NCBI RefSeq assembly: GCF_047675955.1
Contig: NW_027328092.1
Location: 248,001 to 312,000 of the forward strand
Source of the DNA: Chlorocebus sabaeus
Lineage: Eukaryota > Chordata > Mammalia > Primates > Cercopithecidae
Length of the DNA: 64,000 bases
Direction of reading: 5' to 3'
In this document: positions 1 to 10,633 of the stretch, piece by piece
Position numbering within the stretch: the first letter of the stretch is position 1
How the letters are laid out: each line of letters begins with the position of its first letter
The notes under the pieces: model-generated
Database searches by the model: none
What the model was told of the DNA's origin: nothing
What the model saw: the letters and a program-made list of their open reading frames with translations, nothing else
Position numbers and translations under genes: made by a program

Positions 1-126
1 GAAAAGAAGCATTCTGAGAAACTACTTTGTGTTCTGTTAATTCATCTCACAGTGTTACAGCTTTGCCCTCAAGAAGCCTTTCGCGAAGACACTTCTTGTG
101 GAATTTGCAAAGTGATATTTGGAAGC

Positions 127-142
127 CCATAGAGGGCTATGG
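127..142. repeat. Short inverted repeat CCATAG-AGGG-CTATGG (representative)
   Basis: Six-base perfect arms separated by four bases, recurring at this place in many monomers (also m2, m3, m5, m8). The overlapping AGCCC-ATAGA-GGGCT offers a second possible hairpin. Short dyads of this kind have been reported as typical of centromeric satellites that lack CENP-B boxes, African green monkey alpha satellite among them. Actual extrusion here is inference. Confidence 0.75.
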
Positions 143-153
143 TGAAAAAGGAA
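137..153 (-). promoter_or_regulatory. pJ-alpha-type box (representative copy in m1)
   Basis: Read on the minus strand, this is a 17/17 match to the published pJ-alpha motif TTCCTTTTYCACCRTAG, which sits where B-type monomers carry the CENP-B box. In unit 1 I count perfect matches in m1, m3, m5, m7, m8, m11 and m13, one mismatch in m2, m4, m9, m12 and m14, and two in m6 and m10. The motif is known from alpha-satellite literature; whether a protein binds it in this species is unknown. Confidence 0.7.
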
Positions 154-171
154 ATATCTTTTGTTAAAAAC

Positions 172-342
172 TGAAAGAGGCTTTCTGAGAAACTGCTCTG
201 TGTTCTATTAATTCATCTCACAGAGTTACTGCTTTCCCAGAAAGAAGCCATTCTCTAAGATTCTTCTTGTGGATTTTTCAAAGTGATATTGGAAGCCCAT
301 AGAGGGCTATGGTGAAAAAGGGAATATCTTCCGTTAAAAACT
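172..342 (+). repeat. Alpha monomer m2 of reference unit
   Basis: 171 bp. Identified by CTATTAATTC, TTTCCCAGAAAGAAGCCATTC and GGATTTTTCAAAG, plus loss of one T in GATATTGG. The pJ-alpha site has one mismatch (GGGA). The inverted repeat is perfect. Later units carry GAAACC here, and units 17, 18, 21, 22, 23 and 26 carry AGAGGACTATGG. Confidence 0.9.
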
Positions 343-514
343 GGAAAGAATCTTTCTGAGAAACTACTTTGTGTTCTGTTAATTCATCTCACAGAGTTAC
401 AGCTTTCCCCTCAAGAAGCCTTTCGCTAAGACTGTTCTTCTGGAATTTTGAAAGTGATATTTGGAATCCCATAGAGGGCTATGGTGAAAAAGGAAAGATC
501 TTCCGTTAAAAACT
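343..514 (+). repeat. Alpha monomer m3 of reference unit
   Basis: 172 bp. Marked by GAATCTTTC, TTCTTCTGGAATTTTG, GGAATCCC and GGAAAGATC. It is the most variable monomer between units: the start reads ACTACTTTG, ACTACTTCG, ACTAGTTTG (SpeI) or ACCACTTTG in different unit families. CTATGGTG changes to CTATGTTG in units 4, 5, 8-14, 16, 20 and 25, which damages an otherwise perfect pJ-alpha motif. Confidence 0.9.
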
Positions 515-686
515 GGAAAGAACCTTTCTGAGAAATTGCTTTGTGTTCTTTTAATTCATCTCACAGAGTTACTGCGTTCCTCTCAAGAAGCCTTTCGCTA
601 AGACTGTTCTTGTGGAATTTGCAAAGTGATATTTGGAAGCCCATATAGGGTTATGGTGAAAAAGGAAATATCTTCCGTTAAAAACT
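515..686 (+). repeat. Alpha monomer m4 of reference unit
   Basis: 172 bp. Marked by GAACCTTTC, AAATTGCTTTG, TTCTTTTAATTC, ACTGCGTTCCTCTC and CCATATAGGGTTATGG. The pJ-alpha motif has one mismatch at its last base. A private change CTCTGAAG is found in this monomer only in units 5 and 24, which lie about 48.5 kb apart. Confidence 0.9.
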
Positions 687-858
687 GGAAAGAAGCATTC
701 TGAGAAACTGCTTTGTGTTCTCTTAGTTCATCTCACAGAGTTACAGCTTGCCCCTCTAGAAGCCTTTCGCTAAGACTGTTCTTGTGGAATTTGCAAAGTG
801 ACATTTGGAAGCCCATAGTGGGCTATGGTGAAAAAGGAAATATCCTAAGATAAAAACT
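687..858 (+). repeat. Alpha monomer m5 of reference unit
   Basis: 172 bp. Marked by GCATTCTGAG, TCTTAGTTCATC, AGCTTGCCCCTC, AAGTGACATTTGG, CATAGTGGGCTATGG and the 3' end TATCCTAAGATAAAAACTG. It holds an XbaI (TCTAGA) versus XhoI (CTCGAG) polymorphism that separates unit families. The pJ-alpha motif and inverted repeat are intact. Confidence 0.9.
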
Positions 859-1029
859 GAAAAGAAGCTTTCTGAGAAACTGCCTTGTGTTCTGTTAATT
901 CATCTCACAGGGTTACATCTTTCTCCACAAGAAGCCTTTCGCTAAGACTGTTCTTGTGGAATTTCAAAGTGATATTTGTAAAGCCATAGAAGGATATGAT
1001 GAAAAAGGAAATATCTTCTGTTAAAAACT
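859..1029 (+). repeat. Alpha monomer m6 of reference unit
   Basis: 171 bp. Marked by ACTGCCTTGTG, CACAGGGTTAC, TTTCTCCACAAG, GGAATTTCAAAG and TTTGTAAAGCC, then ATAGAAGGATATGATG. Both the pJ-alpha motif (two mismatches) and the inverted repeat are degraded, making it the monomer least like the others at the putative protein-binding box. Confidence 0.9.
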
Positions 1030-1201
1030 GGAAAGAAGCTTTCTGAGAAACTGCTTTGTGTTCTGTTAATTCATCTCACAGAGATACAGCTTTCTCCTCA
1101 AGAAGTTTTCGCTAAGACTGTGCTTCTGGAATTTGGAAAGTGATATTTGGAAGCCCATAGAGGGCTACGGTGAAAAAGGAAATAACTTCCGTTAAAAAAC
1201 A
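1030..1201 (+). repeat. Alpha monomer m7 of reference unit
   Basis: 172 bp. Marked by CACAGAGATACAGC, CAAGAAGTTTTCGC (short deletion), CTGTGCTTCTGG and GAAATAACTTCCG. Perfect pJ-alpha motif through CTACGG. The first 50-odd bases are the same as m14, which is where the 21-mer duplication recombined. TTTCTACTC occurs only in units 13, 16 and 20. Confidence 0.9.
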
Positions 1202-1372
1202 GGAAAGAAGCTTTCTGAGAAACTGCTTTGTGTTCTGCTAATTCATCTCAAGAGTTACAGCTTTCCCCTCAAGCAGCCTTTCACTAAGACTGTTCTTGGG
1301 GAATTTGCAAAGTGATATTTGGAAGCCCATAGAGGGCTATGGTGAAAAAGGAAATATCCTAAGATAAAAACT
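1202..1372 (+). repeat. Alpha monomer m8 of reference unit
   Basis: 171 bp. Marked by an AAACAGG lead-in, TTCTGCTAATTC, CATCTCAAGAG (lost CA) and TTCTTGGGGAATTTG. In 14-mers the 3' end is TATCCTAAGATAAAAACTG; in 16-mers it is AAAGAAATATCTTCCG followed by AAAAAGTGG. Units 1-3 read CAGCCTTTCACTAAG, all later units CAGTCTTTCGCTAAG. Units 17, 18, 21, 22, 23 and 25 read TTTCAACTC and AAGATCAAAACTGG at the end. Confidence 0.9.
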
Positions 1373-1543
1373 GGGAAGAATCTTTCTGAGAAATTGCTTT
1401 GTGTTCTGTTAATTCATCTCACAGAGTTACTGCATTCCCCTCAAGAAGCCTTTCGCTAAGACTGTTCTTGTGGAATTTGAAAAGTGATATTTGGAAGCCC
1501 ATAGAGGGTTATGGTGAAAAAGGAAAATCTTCCCTTAAAAACT
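1373..1543 (+). repeat. Alpha monomer m9 of reference unit
   Basis: 171 bp. Marked by GAATCTTTCTGAGAAATTGC, ACTGCATTCCCC, GGAATTTGAAAAG, GAGGGTTATGG and AAAATCTTCCCTT. Its first ~65 bp differs at several positions from the corresponding monomer in 16-mer units (AAACTTTC, CTGCTCTGTATTCTCTT, ACTGCGTTC), while the remainder is the same; a conversion patch is likely. Confidence 0.88.
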
Positions 1544-1713
1544 GGAAAGAAGCTTCCTGAGAAACTGCTTTGTGTTCGGTTAATTCAACTCACAGTTACT
1601 GCTTTCTCCTCAAAAAGCCTTTCGCTAACACTGTTCTTATGCAATTTGCAAAGTGATATTTGGAAGCCCTTAGAGGGTTAAGGTGAAAAAGGAAATATCT
1701 ACCGTTAAAAACT
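1544..1713 (+). repeat. Alpha monomer m10 of reference unit
   Basis: 170 bp, the shortest monomer. Marked by GCTTCCTGAG, TTCGGTTAATTCAACTC, CACAGTTACTGC (lost AG), CTCAAAAAGCC, GCTAACACTG and CTTATGCAATTTG. The inverted repeat reads CCTTA/TAAGG (1668-1672 and 1679-1683), changed in both arms relative to CCATA/TATGG yet still complementary. The pJ-alpha motif has two mismatches. Confidence 0.9.
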
Positions 1714-1885
1714 GTAAAGAAGCTTTCTGAGAAACTGCTCTGTGTTCTGTTAATTCATCTCACAGTGTTACAGCATTCCCTTCAGGAAGCCTTTCGCTAA
1801 GTCTGTTCTTGTGGAATATTCAAGGTGATATCTGGAAGCCCATAGAGTGCTACGGTGAAAAAGGAAATATCTTCCGTTAAAAACT
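1714..1885 (+). repeat. Alpha monomer m11 of reference unit
   Basis: 172 bp. Marked by ACTGTAAAGAAGC, GCTCTGTG, CACAGTGTTACAGC, ATTCCCTTCAGGAAGCC, GCTAAGTCTG and GGAATATTCAAGG. Units 1-6 read GTGCTACGG apart from the second m11 of unit 5; that copy and units 7 onward read GTGCTATGG. The pJ-alpha motif is intact with either base. Confidence 0.9.
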
Positions 1886-2057
1886 GGAAAGAAGCTTTCT
1901 GAGAAACTGCTCTGTGTTCTGTTAATTCATCTCACAGAGTTACAGCTTTCCCCTCAAGAAGCCTTTCGCTAAGACTGTTCTTGTGAAATTTGCACATTGA
2001 TATCTGGAAGTCCATACAGGGCTACGGTGTAAAAGGAAATATCTTCCGATAAAAACT
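1886..2057 (+). repeat. Alpha monomer m12 of reference unit
   Basis: 172 bp. Close to the array-wide consensus at its 5' half, then TTGTGAAATTTGCACATTG, GAAGTCCATACAGGG, CTACGGTGTAAAAGG and TTCCGATAAAAACTGG. GTAAAAGG breaks the pJ-alpha motif at its pyrimidine position. CTCAACAAG replaces CTCAAGAAG in units 8-12, 14, 16, 17 and 20. Confidence 0.9.
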
Positions 2058-2229
2058 GGAAGGAAGCTTTATGAGAAACTGCTTTGTGTCCTGTTAATTC
2101 ATCTCACAGAGTTACAGCCTTCCCTTCAAGATGCCTTTCGCTAAGACTCTTCTTGTGGAATTGGCAAAGTGTTATTTGGAAGCCCGTAGAGGTCTACGGT
2201 GAAAAAGGAAATATCTTCCTTTAAAAACT
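2058..2229 (+). repeat. Alpha monomer m13 of reference unit
   Basis: 172 bp. Marked by AAGGAAGCTTTATGAG, TTTGTGTCCTG, AGCCTTCCCTTCAAGATGCC, GGAATTGGCAAAGTG and TTATTTGG. The inverted repeat is CCGTAG-AGGT-CTACGG (2184-2199): both arms changed together relative to CCATAG/CTATGG, leaving a perfect repeat. pJ-alpha motif intact. Confidence 0.9.
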
Positions 2230-2401
2230 GGAAAGAAGCTTTCTGAGAAACTGCTTTGTGTTCTGTTAATTCATCTCACAGAGTCACTGCTTTCACCTCA
2301 AGAATCCTTTCGCTGAGACTCTTCATGTGGAAATTTCATAGTGATATTTTCAAGCCCATAGAGGGCTAAGGTGAAAAAGGAAATATCCTAAGATAAAAAC
2401 T
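2230..2401 (+). repeat. Alpha monomer m14 of reference unit
   Basis: 172 bp. Marked by CACAGAGTCACTGC, TTTCACCTCAAGAATCC, GCTGAGACTC, TTCATGTGGAAATTTC, ATAGTGATATTTTC and a 3' end TATCCTAAGATAAAAACTG, which closes the unit. The pJ-alpha motif has one mismatch (CTAAGG), which also breaks the inverted repeat. Confidence 0.9.
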
Positions 2402-4802
2402 GAAAAGAAGCATTCTGAGAAACTACTTTGTGTTCTGTTAATTCATCTCACAGTGTTACAGCTTTGCCCTCAAGAAGCCTTTCGCGAAGACACTTCTTGT
2501 GGAATTTGCAAAGTGATATTTGGAAGCCCATAGAGGGCTATGGTGAAAAAGGAAATATCTTTTGTTAAAAACTGAAAGAGGCTTTCTGAGAAACTGCTCT
2601 GTGTTCTATTAATTCATCTCACAGAGTTACTGCTTTCCCAGAAAGAAGCCATTCTCTAAGATTCTTCTTGTGGATTTTTCAAAGTGATATTGGAAGCCCA
2701 TAGAGGGCTATGGTGAAAAAGGGAATATCTTCCGTTAAAAAATGGAAAGAATCTTTCTGAGAAACTACTTTGTGTTCTGTTAATTCATCTCACAGAGTTA
2801 CAGCTTTCCCCTCAAGAAGCCTTTCGCTAAGACTGTTCTTCTGGAATTTTGAAAGTGATATTTGGAATCCCATAGAGGGCTATGGTGAAAAAGGAAAGAT
2901 CTTCCGTTAAAAACTGGAAAGAACCTTTCTGAGAAATTGCTTTGTGTTCTTTTAATTCATCTCACAGAGTTACTGCGTTCCTCTCAAGAAGCCTTTCGCT
3001 AAGACTGTTCTTGTGGAATTTGCAAAGTGATATTTGGAAGCCCATATAGGGTTATGGTGAAAAAGGAAATATCTTCCGTTAAAAACTGGAAAGAAGCATT
3101 CTGAGAAACTGCTTTGTGTTCTCTTAGTTCATCTCACAGAGTTACAGCTTGCCCCTCTAGAAGCCTTTCGCTAAGACTGTTCTTGTGGAATTTGCAAAGT
3201 GACATTTGGAAGCCCATAGTGGGCTATGGTGAAAAAGGAAATATCCTAAGATAAAAACTGAAAAGAAGCTTTCTGAGAAACTGCCTTGTGTTCTGTTAAT
3301 TCATCTCACAGGGTTACAGCTTTCTCCACAAGAAGCCTTTCGCTAAGACTGTTCTTGTGGAATTTCAAAGTGATATTTGTAAAGCCATAGAAGGATATGA
3401 TGAAAAAGGAAATATCTTCTGTTAAAAACTGGAAAGAAGCTTTCTGAGAAACTGCTTTGTGTTCTGTTAATTCATCTCACAGAGATACAGCTTTCTCCTC
3501 AAGAAGTTTTCGCTAAGACTGTGCTTCTGGAATTTGGAAAGTGATATTTGGAAGCCCATAGAGGGCTACGGTGAAAAAGGAAATAACTTCCGTTAAAAAA
3601 CAGGAAAGAAGCTTTCTGAGAAACTGCTTTGTGTTCTGCTAATTCATCTCAAGAGTTACAGCTTTCCCCTCAAGCAGCCTTTCACTAAGACTGTTCTTGG
3701 GGAATTTGCAAAGTGATATTTGGAAGCCCATAGAGGGCTATGGTGAAAAAGGAAATATCCTAAGATAAAAACTGGGAAGAATCTTTCTGAGAAATTGCTT
3801 TGTGTTCTGTTAATTCATCTCACAGAGTTACTGCATTCCCCTCAAGAAGCCTTTCGCTAAGACTGTTCTTGTGGAATTTGAAAAGTGATATTTGGAAGCC
3901 CATAGAGGGTTATGGTGAAAAAGGAAAATCTTCCCTTAAAAACTGGAAAGAAGCTTCCTGAGAAACTGCTTTGTGTTCGGTTAATTCAACTCACAGTTAC
4001 TGCTTTCTCCTCAAAAAGCCTTTCGCTAACACTGTTCTTATGCAATTTGCAAAGTGATATTTGGAAGCCCTTAGAGGGTTAAGGTGAAAAAGGAAATATC
4101 TACCGTTAAAAACTGTAAAGAAGCTTTCTGAGAAACTGCTCTGTGTTCTGTTAATTCATCTCACAGTGTTACAGCATTCCCTTCAGGAAGCCTTTCGCTA
4201 AGTCTGTTCTTGTGGAATATTCAAGGTGATATCTGGAAGCCCATAGAGTGCTACGGTGAAAAAGGAAATATCTTCCGTTAAAAACTGGAAAGAAGCTTTC
4301 TGAGAAACTGCTCTGTGTTCTGTTAATTCATCTCACAGAGTTACAGCTTTCCCCTCAAGAAGCCTTTCGCTAAGACTGTTCTTGTGAAATTTGCACATTG
4401 ATATCTGGAAGTCCATACAGGGCTACGGTGTAAAAGGAAATATCTTCCGATAAAAACTGGAAGGAAGCTTTATGAGAAACTGCTTTGTGTCCTGTTAATT
4501 CATCTCACAGAGTTACAGCCTTCCCTTCAAGATGCCTTTCGCTAAGACTCTTCTTGTGGAATTGGCAAAGTGTTATTTGGAAGCCCGTAGAGGTCTACGG
4601 TGAAAAAGGAAATATCTTCCTTTAAAAACTGGAAAGAAGCTTTCTGAGAAACTGCTTTGTGTTCTGTTAATTCATCTCACAGAGTCACTTCTTTCACCTC
4701 AAGAATCCTTTCGCTGAGACTCTTCATGTGGAAATTTCATAGTGATATTTTCAAGCCCATAGAGGGCTAAGGTGAAAAAGGAAATATCCTAAGATAAAAA
4801 CT
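2402..4802 (+). repeat. HOR unit 2 (14-mer, 2401 bp)
   Basis: Same phase and length as unit 1; belongs to the left-side family (m8 CAGCCTTTCACTAAG, XbaI in m5). Differences from unit 1 that I noticed are AAAAAATGG at the end of m2, ACAGC in m6 and CACTTC in m14. Confidence 0.95.
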
Positions 4803-7203
4803 GAAAAGAAGCATTCTGAGAAACTACTTTGTGTTCTGTTAATTCATCTCACAGTGTTACAGCTTTGCCCTCAAGAAGCCTTTCGCGAAGACACTTCTTG
4901 TGGAATTTGCAAAGTGATATTTGGAAGCCCATAGAGGGCTATGGTGAAAAAGGAAATATCTTTTGTTAAAAACTGAAAGAGGCTTTCTGAGAAACTGCTC
5001 TGTGTTCTATTAATTCATCTCACAGAGTTACTGCTTTCCCAGAAAGAAGCCATTCTCTAAGATTCTTCTTGTGGATTTTTCAAAGTGATATTGGAAGCCC
5101 ATAGAGGGCTATGGTGAAAAAGGGAATATCTTCCGTTAAAAACTGGAAAGAATCTTTCTGAGAAACTACTTTGTGTTCTGTTAATTCATCTCACAGAGTT
5201 ACAGCTTTCCCCTCAAGAAGCCTTTCGCTAAGACTGTTCTTCTGGAATTTTGAAAGTGATATTTGGAATCCCATAGAGGGCTATGGTGAAAAAGGAAAGA
5301 TCTTCCGTTAAAAACTGGAAAGAACCTTTCTGAGAAATTGCTTTGTGTTCTTTTAATTCATCTCACAGAGTTACTGCGTTCCTCTCAAGAAGCCTTTCGC
5401 TAAGACTGTTCTTGTGGAATTTGCAAAGTGATATTTGGAAGCCCATATAGGGTTATGGTGAAAAAGGAAATATCTTCCGTTAAAAACTGGAAAGAAGCAT
5501 TCTGAGAAACTGCTTTGTGTTCTCTTAGTTCATCTCACAGAGTTACAGCTTGCCCCTCTAGAAGCCTTTCGCTAAGACTGTTCTTGTGGAATTTGCAAAG
5601 TGACATTTGGAAGCCCATAGTGGGCTATGGTGAAAAAGGAAATATCCTAAGATAAAAACTGAAAAGAAGCTTTCTGAGAAACTGCCTTGTGTTCTGTTAA
5701 TTCATCTCACAGGGTTACATCTTTCTCCACAAGAAGCCTTTCGCTAAGACTGTTCTTGTGGAATTTCAAAGTGATATTTGTAAAGCCATAGAAGGATATG
5801 ATGAAAAAGGAAATATCTTCTGTTAAAAACTGGAAAGAAGCTTTCTGAGAAACTGCTTTGTGTTCTGTTAATTCATCTCACAGAGATACAGCTTTCTCCT
5901 CAAGAAGTTTTCGCTAAGACTGTGCTTCTGGAATTTGGAAAGTGATATTTGGAAGCCCATAGAGGGCTACGGTGAAAAAGGAAATAACTTCCGTTAAAAA
6001 ACAGGAAAGAAGCTTTCTGAGAAACTGCTTTGTGTTCTGCTAATTCATCTCAAGAGTTACAGCTTTCCCCTCAAGCAGCCTTTCACTAAGACTGTTCTTG
6101 GGGAATTTGCAAAGTGATATTTGGAAGCCCATAGAGGGCTATGGTGAAAAAGGAAATATCCTAAGATAAAAACTGGGAAGAATCTTTCTGAGAAATTGCT
6201 TTGTGTTCTGTTAATTCATCTCACAGAGTTACTGCATTCCCCTCAAGAAGCCTTTCGCTAAGACTGTTCTTGTGGAATTTGAAAAGTGATATTTGGAAGC
6301 CCATAGAGGGTTATGGTGAAAAAGGAAAATCTTCCCTTAAAAACTGGAAAGAAGCTTCCTGAGAAACTGCTTTGTGTTCGGTTAATTCAACTCACAGTTA
6401 CTGCTTTCTCCTCAAAAAGCCTTTCGCTAACACTGTTCTTATGCAATTTGCAAAGTGATATTTGGAAGCCCTTAGAGGGTTAAGGTGAAAAAGGAAATAT
6501 CTACCGTTAAAAACTGTAAAGAAGCTTTCTGAGAAACTGCTCTGTGTTCTGTTAATTCATCTCACAGTGTTACAGCATTCCCTTCAGGAAGCCTTTCGCT
6601 AAGTCTGTTCTTGTGGAATATTCAAGGTGATATCTGGAAGCCCATAGAGTGCTACGGTGAAAAAGGAAATATCTTCCGTTAAAAACTGGAAAGAAGCTTT
6701 CTGAGAAACTGCTCTGTGTTCTGTTAATTCATCTCACAGAGTTACAGCTTTCCCCTCAAGAAGCCTTTCGCTAAGACTGTTCTTGTGAAATTTGCACATT
6801 GATATCTGGAAGTCCATACAGGGCTACGGTGTAAAAGGAAATATCTTCCGATAAAAACTGGAAGGAAGCTTTATGAGAAACTGCTTTGTGTCCTGTTAAT
6901 TCATCTCACAGAGTTACAGCCTTCCCTTCAAGATGCCTTTCGCTAAGACTCTTCTTGTGGAATTGGCAAAGTGTTATTTGGAAGCCCGTAGAGGTCTACG
7001 GTGAAAAAGGAAATATCTTCCTTTAAAAACTGGAAAGAAGCTTTCTGAGAAACTGCTTTGTGTTCTGTTAATTCATCTCACAGAGTCACTGCTTTCACCT
7101 CAAGAATCCTTTCGCTGAGACTCTTCATGTGGAAATTTCATAGTGATATTTTCAAGCCCATAGAGGGCTAAGGTGAAAAAGGAAATATCCTAAGATAAAA
7201 ACT
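4803..7203 (+). repeat. HOR unit 3 (14-mer, 2401 bp)
   Basis: Left-side family. Shares ACATC in m6 with unit 1. It is the last unit with the CAGCCTTTCACTAAG form of m8; an allele boundary falls between this unit and the next. Confidence 0.95.
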
Positions 7204-9604
7204 GAAAAGAAGCATTCTGAGAAACTACTTTGTGTTCTGTTAATTCATCTCACAGTGTTACAGCTTTGCCCTCAAGAAGCCTTTCGCGAAGACACTTCTT
7301 GTGGAATTTGCAAAGTGATATTTGGAAGCCCATAGAGGGCTATGGTGAAAAAGGAAATATCTTTTGTTAAAAACTGAAAGAGGCTTTCTGAGAAACTGCT
7401 CTGTGTTCTATTAATTCATCTCACAGAGTTACTGCTTTCCCAGAAAGAAGCCATTCTCTAAGATTCTTCTTGTGGATTTTTCAAAGTGTTATTGGAAGCC
7501 CATAGAGGGCTATGGTGAAAAAGGGAATATCTTCCGTTAAAAACTGGAAAGAATCTTTCTGAGAAACTACTTTGTGTTCTGTTAATTCATCTCACAGAGT
7601 TACAGCTTTCCCCTCAAGAAGCCTTTCGCTAAGACTGTTCTTCTGGAATTTTGAAAGTGATATTTGGAATCCCATAGAGGGCTATGTTGAAAAAGGAAAG
7701 ATCTTCCGTTAAAAACTGGAAAGAACCTTTCTGAGAAATTGCTTTGTGTTCTTTTAATTCATCTCACAGAGTTACTGCGTTCCTCTCAAGAAGCCTTTCG
7801 CTAAGACTGTTCTTGTGGAATTTGCAAAGTGATATTTGGAAGCCCATATAGGGTTATGGTGAAAAAGGAAATATCTTCCGTTAAAAACTGGAAAGAAGCA
7901 TTCTGAGAAACTGCTTTGTGTTCTCTTAGTTCATCTCACAGAGTTACAGCTTGCCCCTCTAGAAGCCTTTCGCTAAGACTGTTCTTGTGGAATTTGCAAA
8001 GTGACATTTGGAAGCCCATAGTGGGCTATGGTGAAAAAGGAAATATCCTAAGATAAAAACTGAAAAGAAGCTTTCTGAGAAACTGCCTTGTGTTCTGTTA
8101 ATTCATCTCACAGGGTTACAGCTTTCTCCACAAGAAGCCTTTCGCTAAGACTGTTCTTGTGGAATTTCAAAGTGATATTTGTAAAGCCATAGAAGGATAT
8201 GATGAAAAAGGAAATATCTTCTGTTAAAAACTGGAAAGAAGCTTTCTGAGAAACTGCTTTGTGTTCTGTTAATTCATCTCACAGAGATACAGCTTTCTCC
8301 TCAAGAAGTTTTCGCTAAGACTGTGCTTCTGGAATTTGGAAAGTGATATTTGGAAGCCCATAGAGGGCTACGGTGAAAAAGGAAATAACTTCCGTTAAAA
8401 AACAGGAAAGAAGCTTTCTGAGAAACTGCTTTGTGTTCTGCTAATTCATCTCAAGAATTACAGCTTTCCCCTCAAGCAGTCTTTCGCTAAGACTGTTCTT
8501 GGGGAATTTGCAAAGTGATATTTGGAAGCCCATAGAGGGCTATGGTGAAAAAGGAAATATCCTAAGATAAAAACTGGGAAGAATCTTTCTGAGAAATTGC
8601 TTTGTGTTCTGTTAATTCATCTCACAGAGTTACTGCATTCCCCTCAAGAAGCCTTTCGCTAAGACTGTTCTTGTGGAATTTGAAAAGTGATATTTGGAAG
8701 CCCATAGAGGGTTATGGTGAAAAAGGAAAATCTTCCCTTAAAAACTGGAAAGAAGCTTCCTGAGAAACTGCTTTGTGTTCGGTTAATTCAACTCACAGTT
8801 ACTGCTTTCTCCTCAAAAAGCCTTTCGCTAACACTGTTCTTATGCAATTTGCAAAGTGATATTTGGAAGCCCTTAGAGGGTTAAGGTGAAAAAGGAAATA
8901 TCTACCGTTAAAAACTGTAAAGAAGCTTTCTGAGAAACTGCTCTGTGTTCTGTTAATTCATCTCACAGTGTTACAGCATTCCCTTCAGGAAGCCTTTCGC
9001 TAAGTCTGTTCTTGTGGAATATTCAAGGTGATATCTGGAAGCCCATAGAGTGCTACGGTGAAAAAGGAAATATCTTCCGTTAAAAACTGGAAAGAAGCTT
9101 TCTGAGAAACTGCTCTGTGTTCTGTTAATTCATCTCACAGAGTTACAGCTTTCCCCTCAAGAAGCCTTTCGCTAAGACTGTTCTTGTGAAATTTGCACAT
9201 TGATATCTGGAAGTCCATACAGGGCTACGGTGTAAAAGGAAATATCTTCCGATAAAAACTGGAAGGAAGCTTTATGAGAAACTGCTTTGTGTCCTGTTAA
9301 TTCATCTCACAGAGTTACAGCCTTCCCTTCAAGATGCCTTTCGCTAAGACTCTTCTTGTGGAATTGGCAAAGTGTTATTTGGAAGCCCGTAGAGGTCTAC
9401 GGTGAAAAAGGAAATATCTTCCTTTAAAAACTGGAAAGAAGCTTTCTGAGAAACTGCTTTGTGTTCTGTTAATTCATCTCACAGAGTCACTGCTTTCACC
9501 TCAAGAATCCTTTCGCTGAGACTCTTCATGTGGAAATTTCATAGTGATATTTTCAAGCCCATAGAGGGCTAAGGTGAAAAAGGAAATATCCTAAGATAAA
9601 AACT
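7204..9604 (+). repeat. HOR unit 4 (14-mer, 2401 bp)
   Basis: First unit with CAGTCTTTCGCTAAG in m8 and first with CTATGTTG in m3. Private changes: GTGTTATTGG in m2 and CAAGAATTAC in m8. Confidence 0.95.
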
Positions 9605-10633
9605 GAAAAGAAGCATTCTGAGAAACTACTTTGTGTTCTGTTAATTCATCTCACAGTGTTACAGCTTTGCCCTCAAGAAGCCTTTCGCGAAGACACTTCT
9701 TGTGGAATTTGCAAAGTGATATTTGAAAGCCCATAGAGGGCTATGGTGAAAAAGGAAATATCTTTTGTTAAAAACTGAAAGAGGCTTTCTGAGAAACTGC
9801 TCTGTGTTCTATTAATTCATCTCACAGAGTTACTGCTTTCCCAGAAAGAAGCCATTCTCTAAGATTCTTCTTGTGGATTTTTCAAAGTGATATTGGAAGC
9901 CCATAGAGGGCTATGGTGAAAAAGGGAATATCTTCCGTTAAAAACTGGAAAGAATCTTTCTGAGAAACTACTTTGTGTTCTGTTAATTCATCTCACAGAG
10001 TTACAGCTTTCCCCTCAAGAAGCCTTTCGCTAAGACTGTTCTTCTGGAATTTTGAAAGTGATATTTGGAATCCCATAGAGGGCTATGTTGAAAAAGGAAA
10101 GATCTTCCGTTAAAAACTGGAAAGAACCTTTCTGAGAAATTGCTTTGTGTTCTTTTAATTCATCTCACAGAGTTACTGCGTTCCTCTGAAGAAGCCTTTC
10201 GCTAAGACTGTTCTTGTGGAATTTGCAAAGTGATATTTGGAAGCCCATATAGGGTTATGGTGAAAAAGGAAATATCTTCCGTTAAAAACTGGAAAGAAGC
10301 ATTCTGAGAAACTGCTTTGTGTTCTCTTAGTTCATCTCACAGAGTTACAGCTTGCCCCTCTAGAAGCCTTTCGCTAAGACTGTTCTTGTGGAATTTGCAA
10401 AGTGACATTTGGAAGCCCATAGTGGGCTATGGTGAAAAAGGAAATATCCTAAGATAAAAACTGAAAAGAAGCTTTCTGAGAAACTGCCTTGTGTTCTGTT
10501 AATTCATCTCACAGGGTTACAGCTTTCTCCACAAGAAGCCTTTCGCTAAGACTGTTCTTGTGGAATTTCAAAGTGATATTTGTAAAGCCATAGAAGGATA
10601 TGATGAAAAAGGAAATATCTTCTGTTAAAAACT

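Larger units (their letters stand above)
1..171 (+). repeat. Alpha monomer m1 of reference unit
   Basis: 171 bp. Diagnostic features are GCATTCTGAG instead of the HindIII-type GCTTTCTGAG, ACTACTTTG, CACAGTGTTAC, GCCTTTCGCGAAGACAC and a 3' end TTTTGTTAAAAACTG. It contains a perfect pJ-alpha motif (minus strand, 137-153) and a perfect CCATAG/CTATGG inverted repeat (127-142). In units 10-14, 16 and 20 the left arm becomes CCGTAG. Confidence 0.9.
1..2401 (+). repeat. HOR unit 1 (14-mer, 2401 bp)
   Basis: Reference copy used here to define monomers m1-m14; phase begins at GAAAAGAAGCATTCTGAG. It has the left-side alleles CAGCCTTTCACTAAG in m8, TCTAGA (XbaI) in m5 and GTGCTACGG in m11. It shares ACATC instead of ACAGC in m6 with unit 3, though not with the intervening unit 2. 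The window may start inside a longer array, so unit 1 is not necessarily the array edge. Confidence 0.95.
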
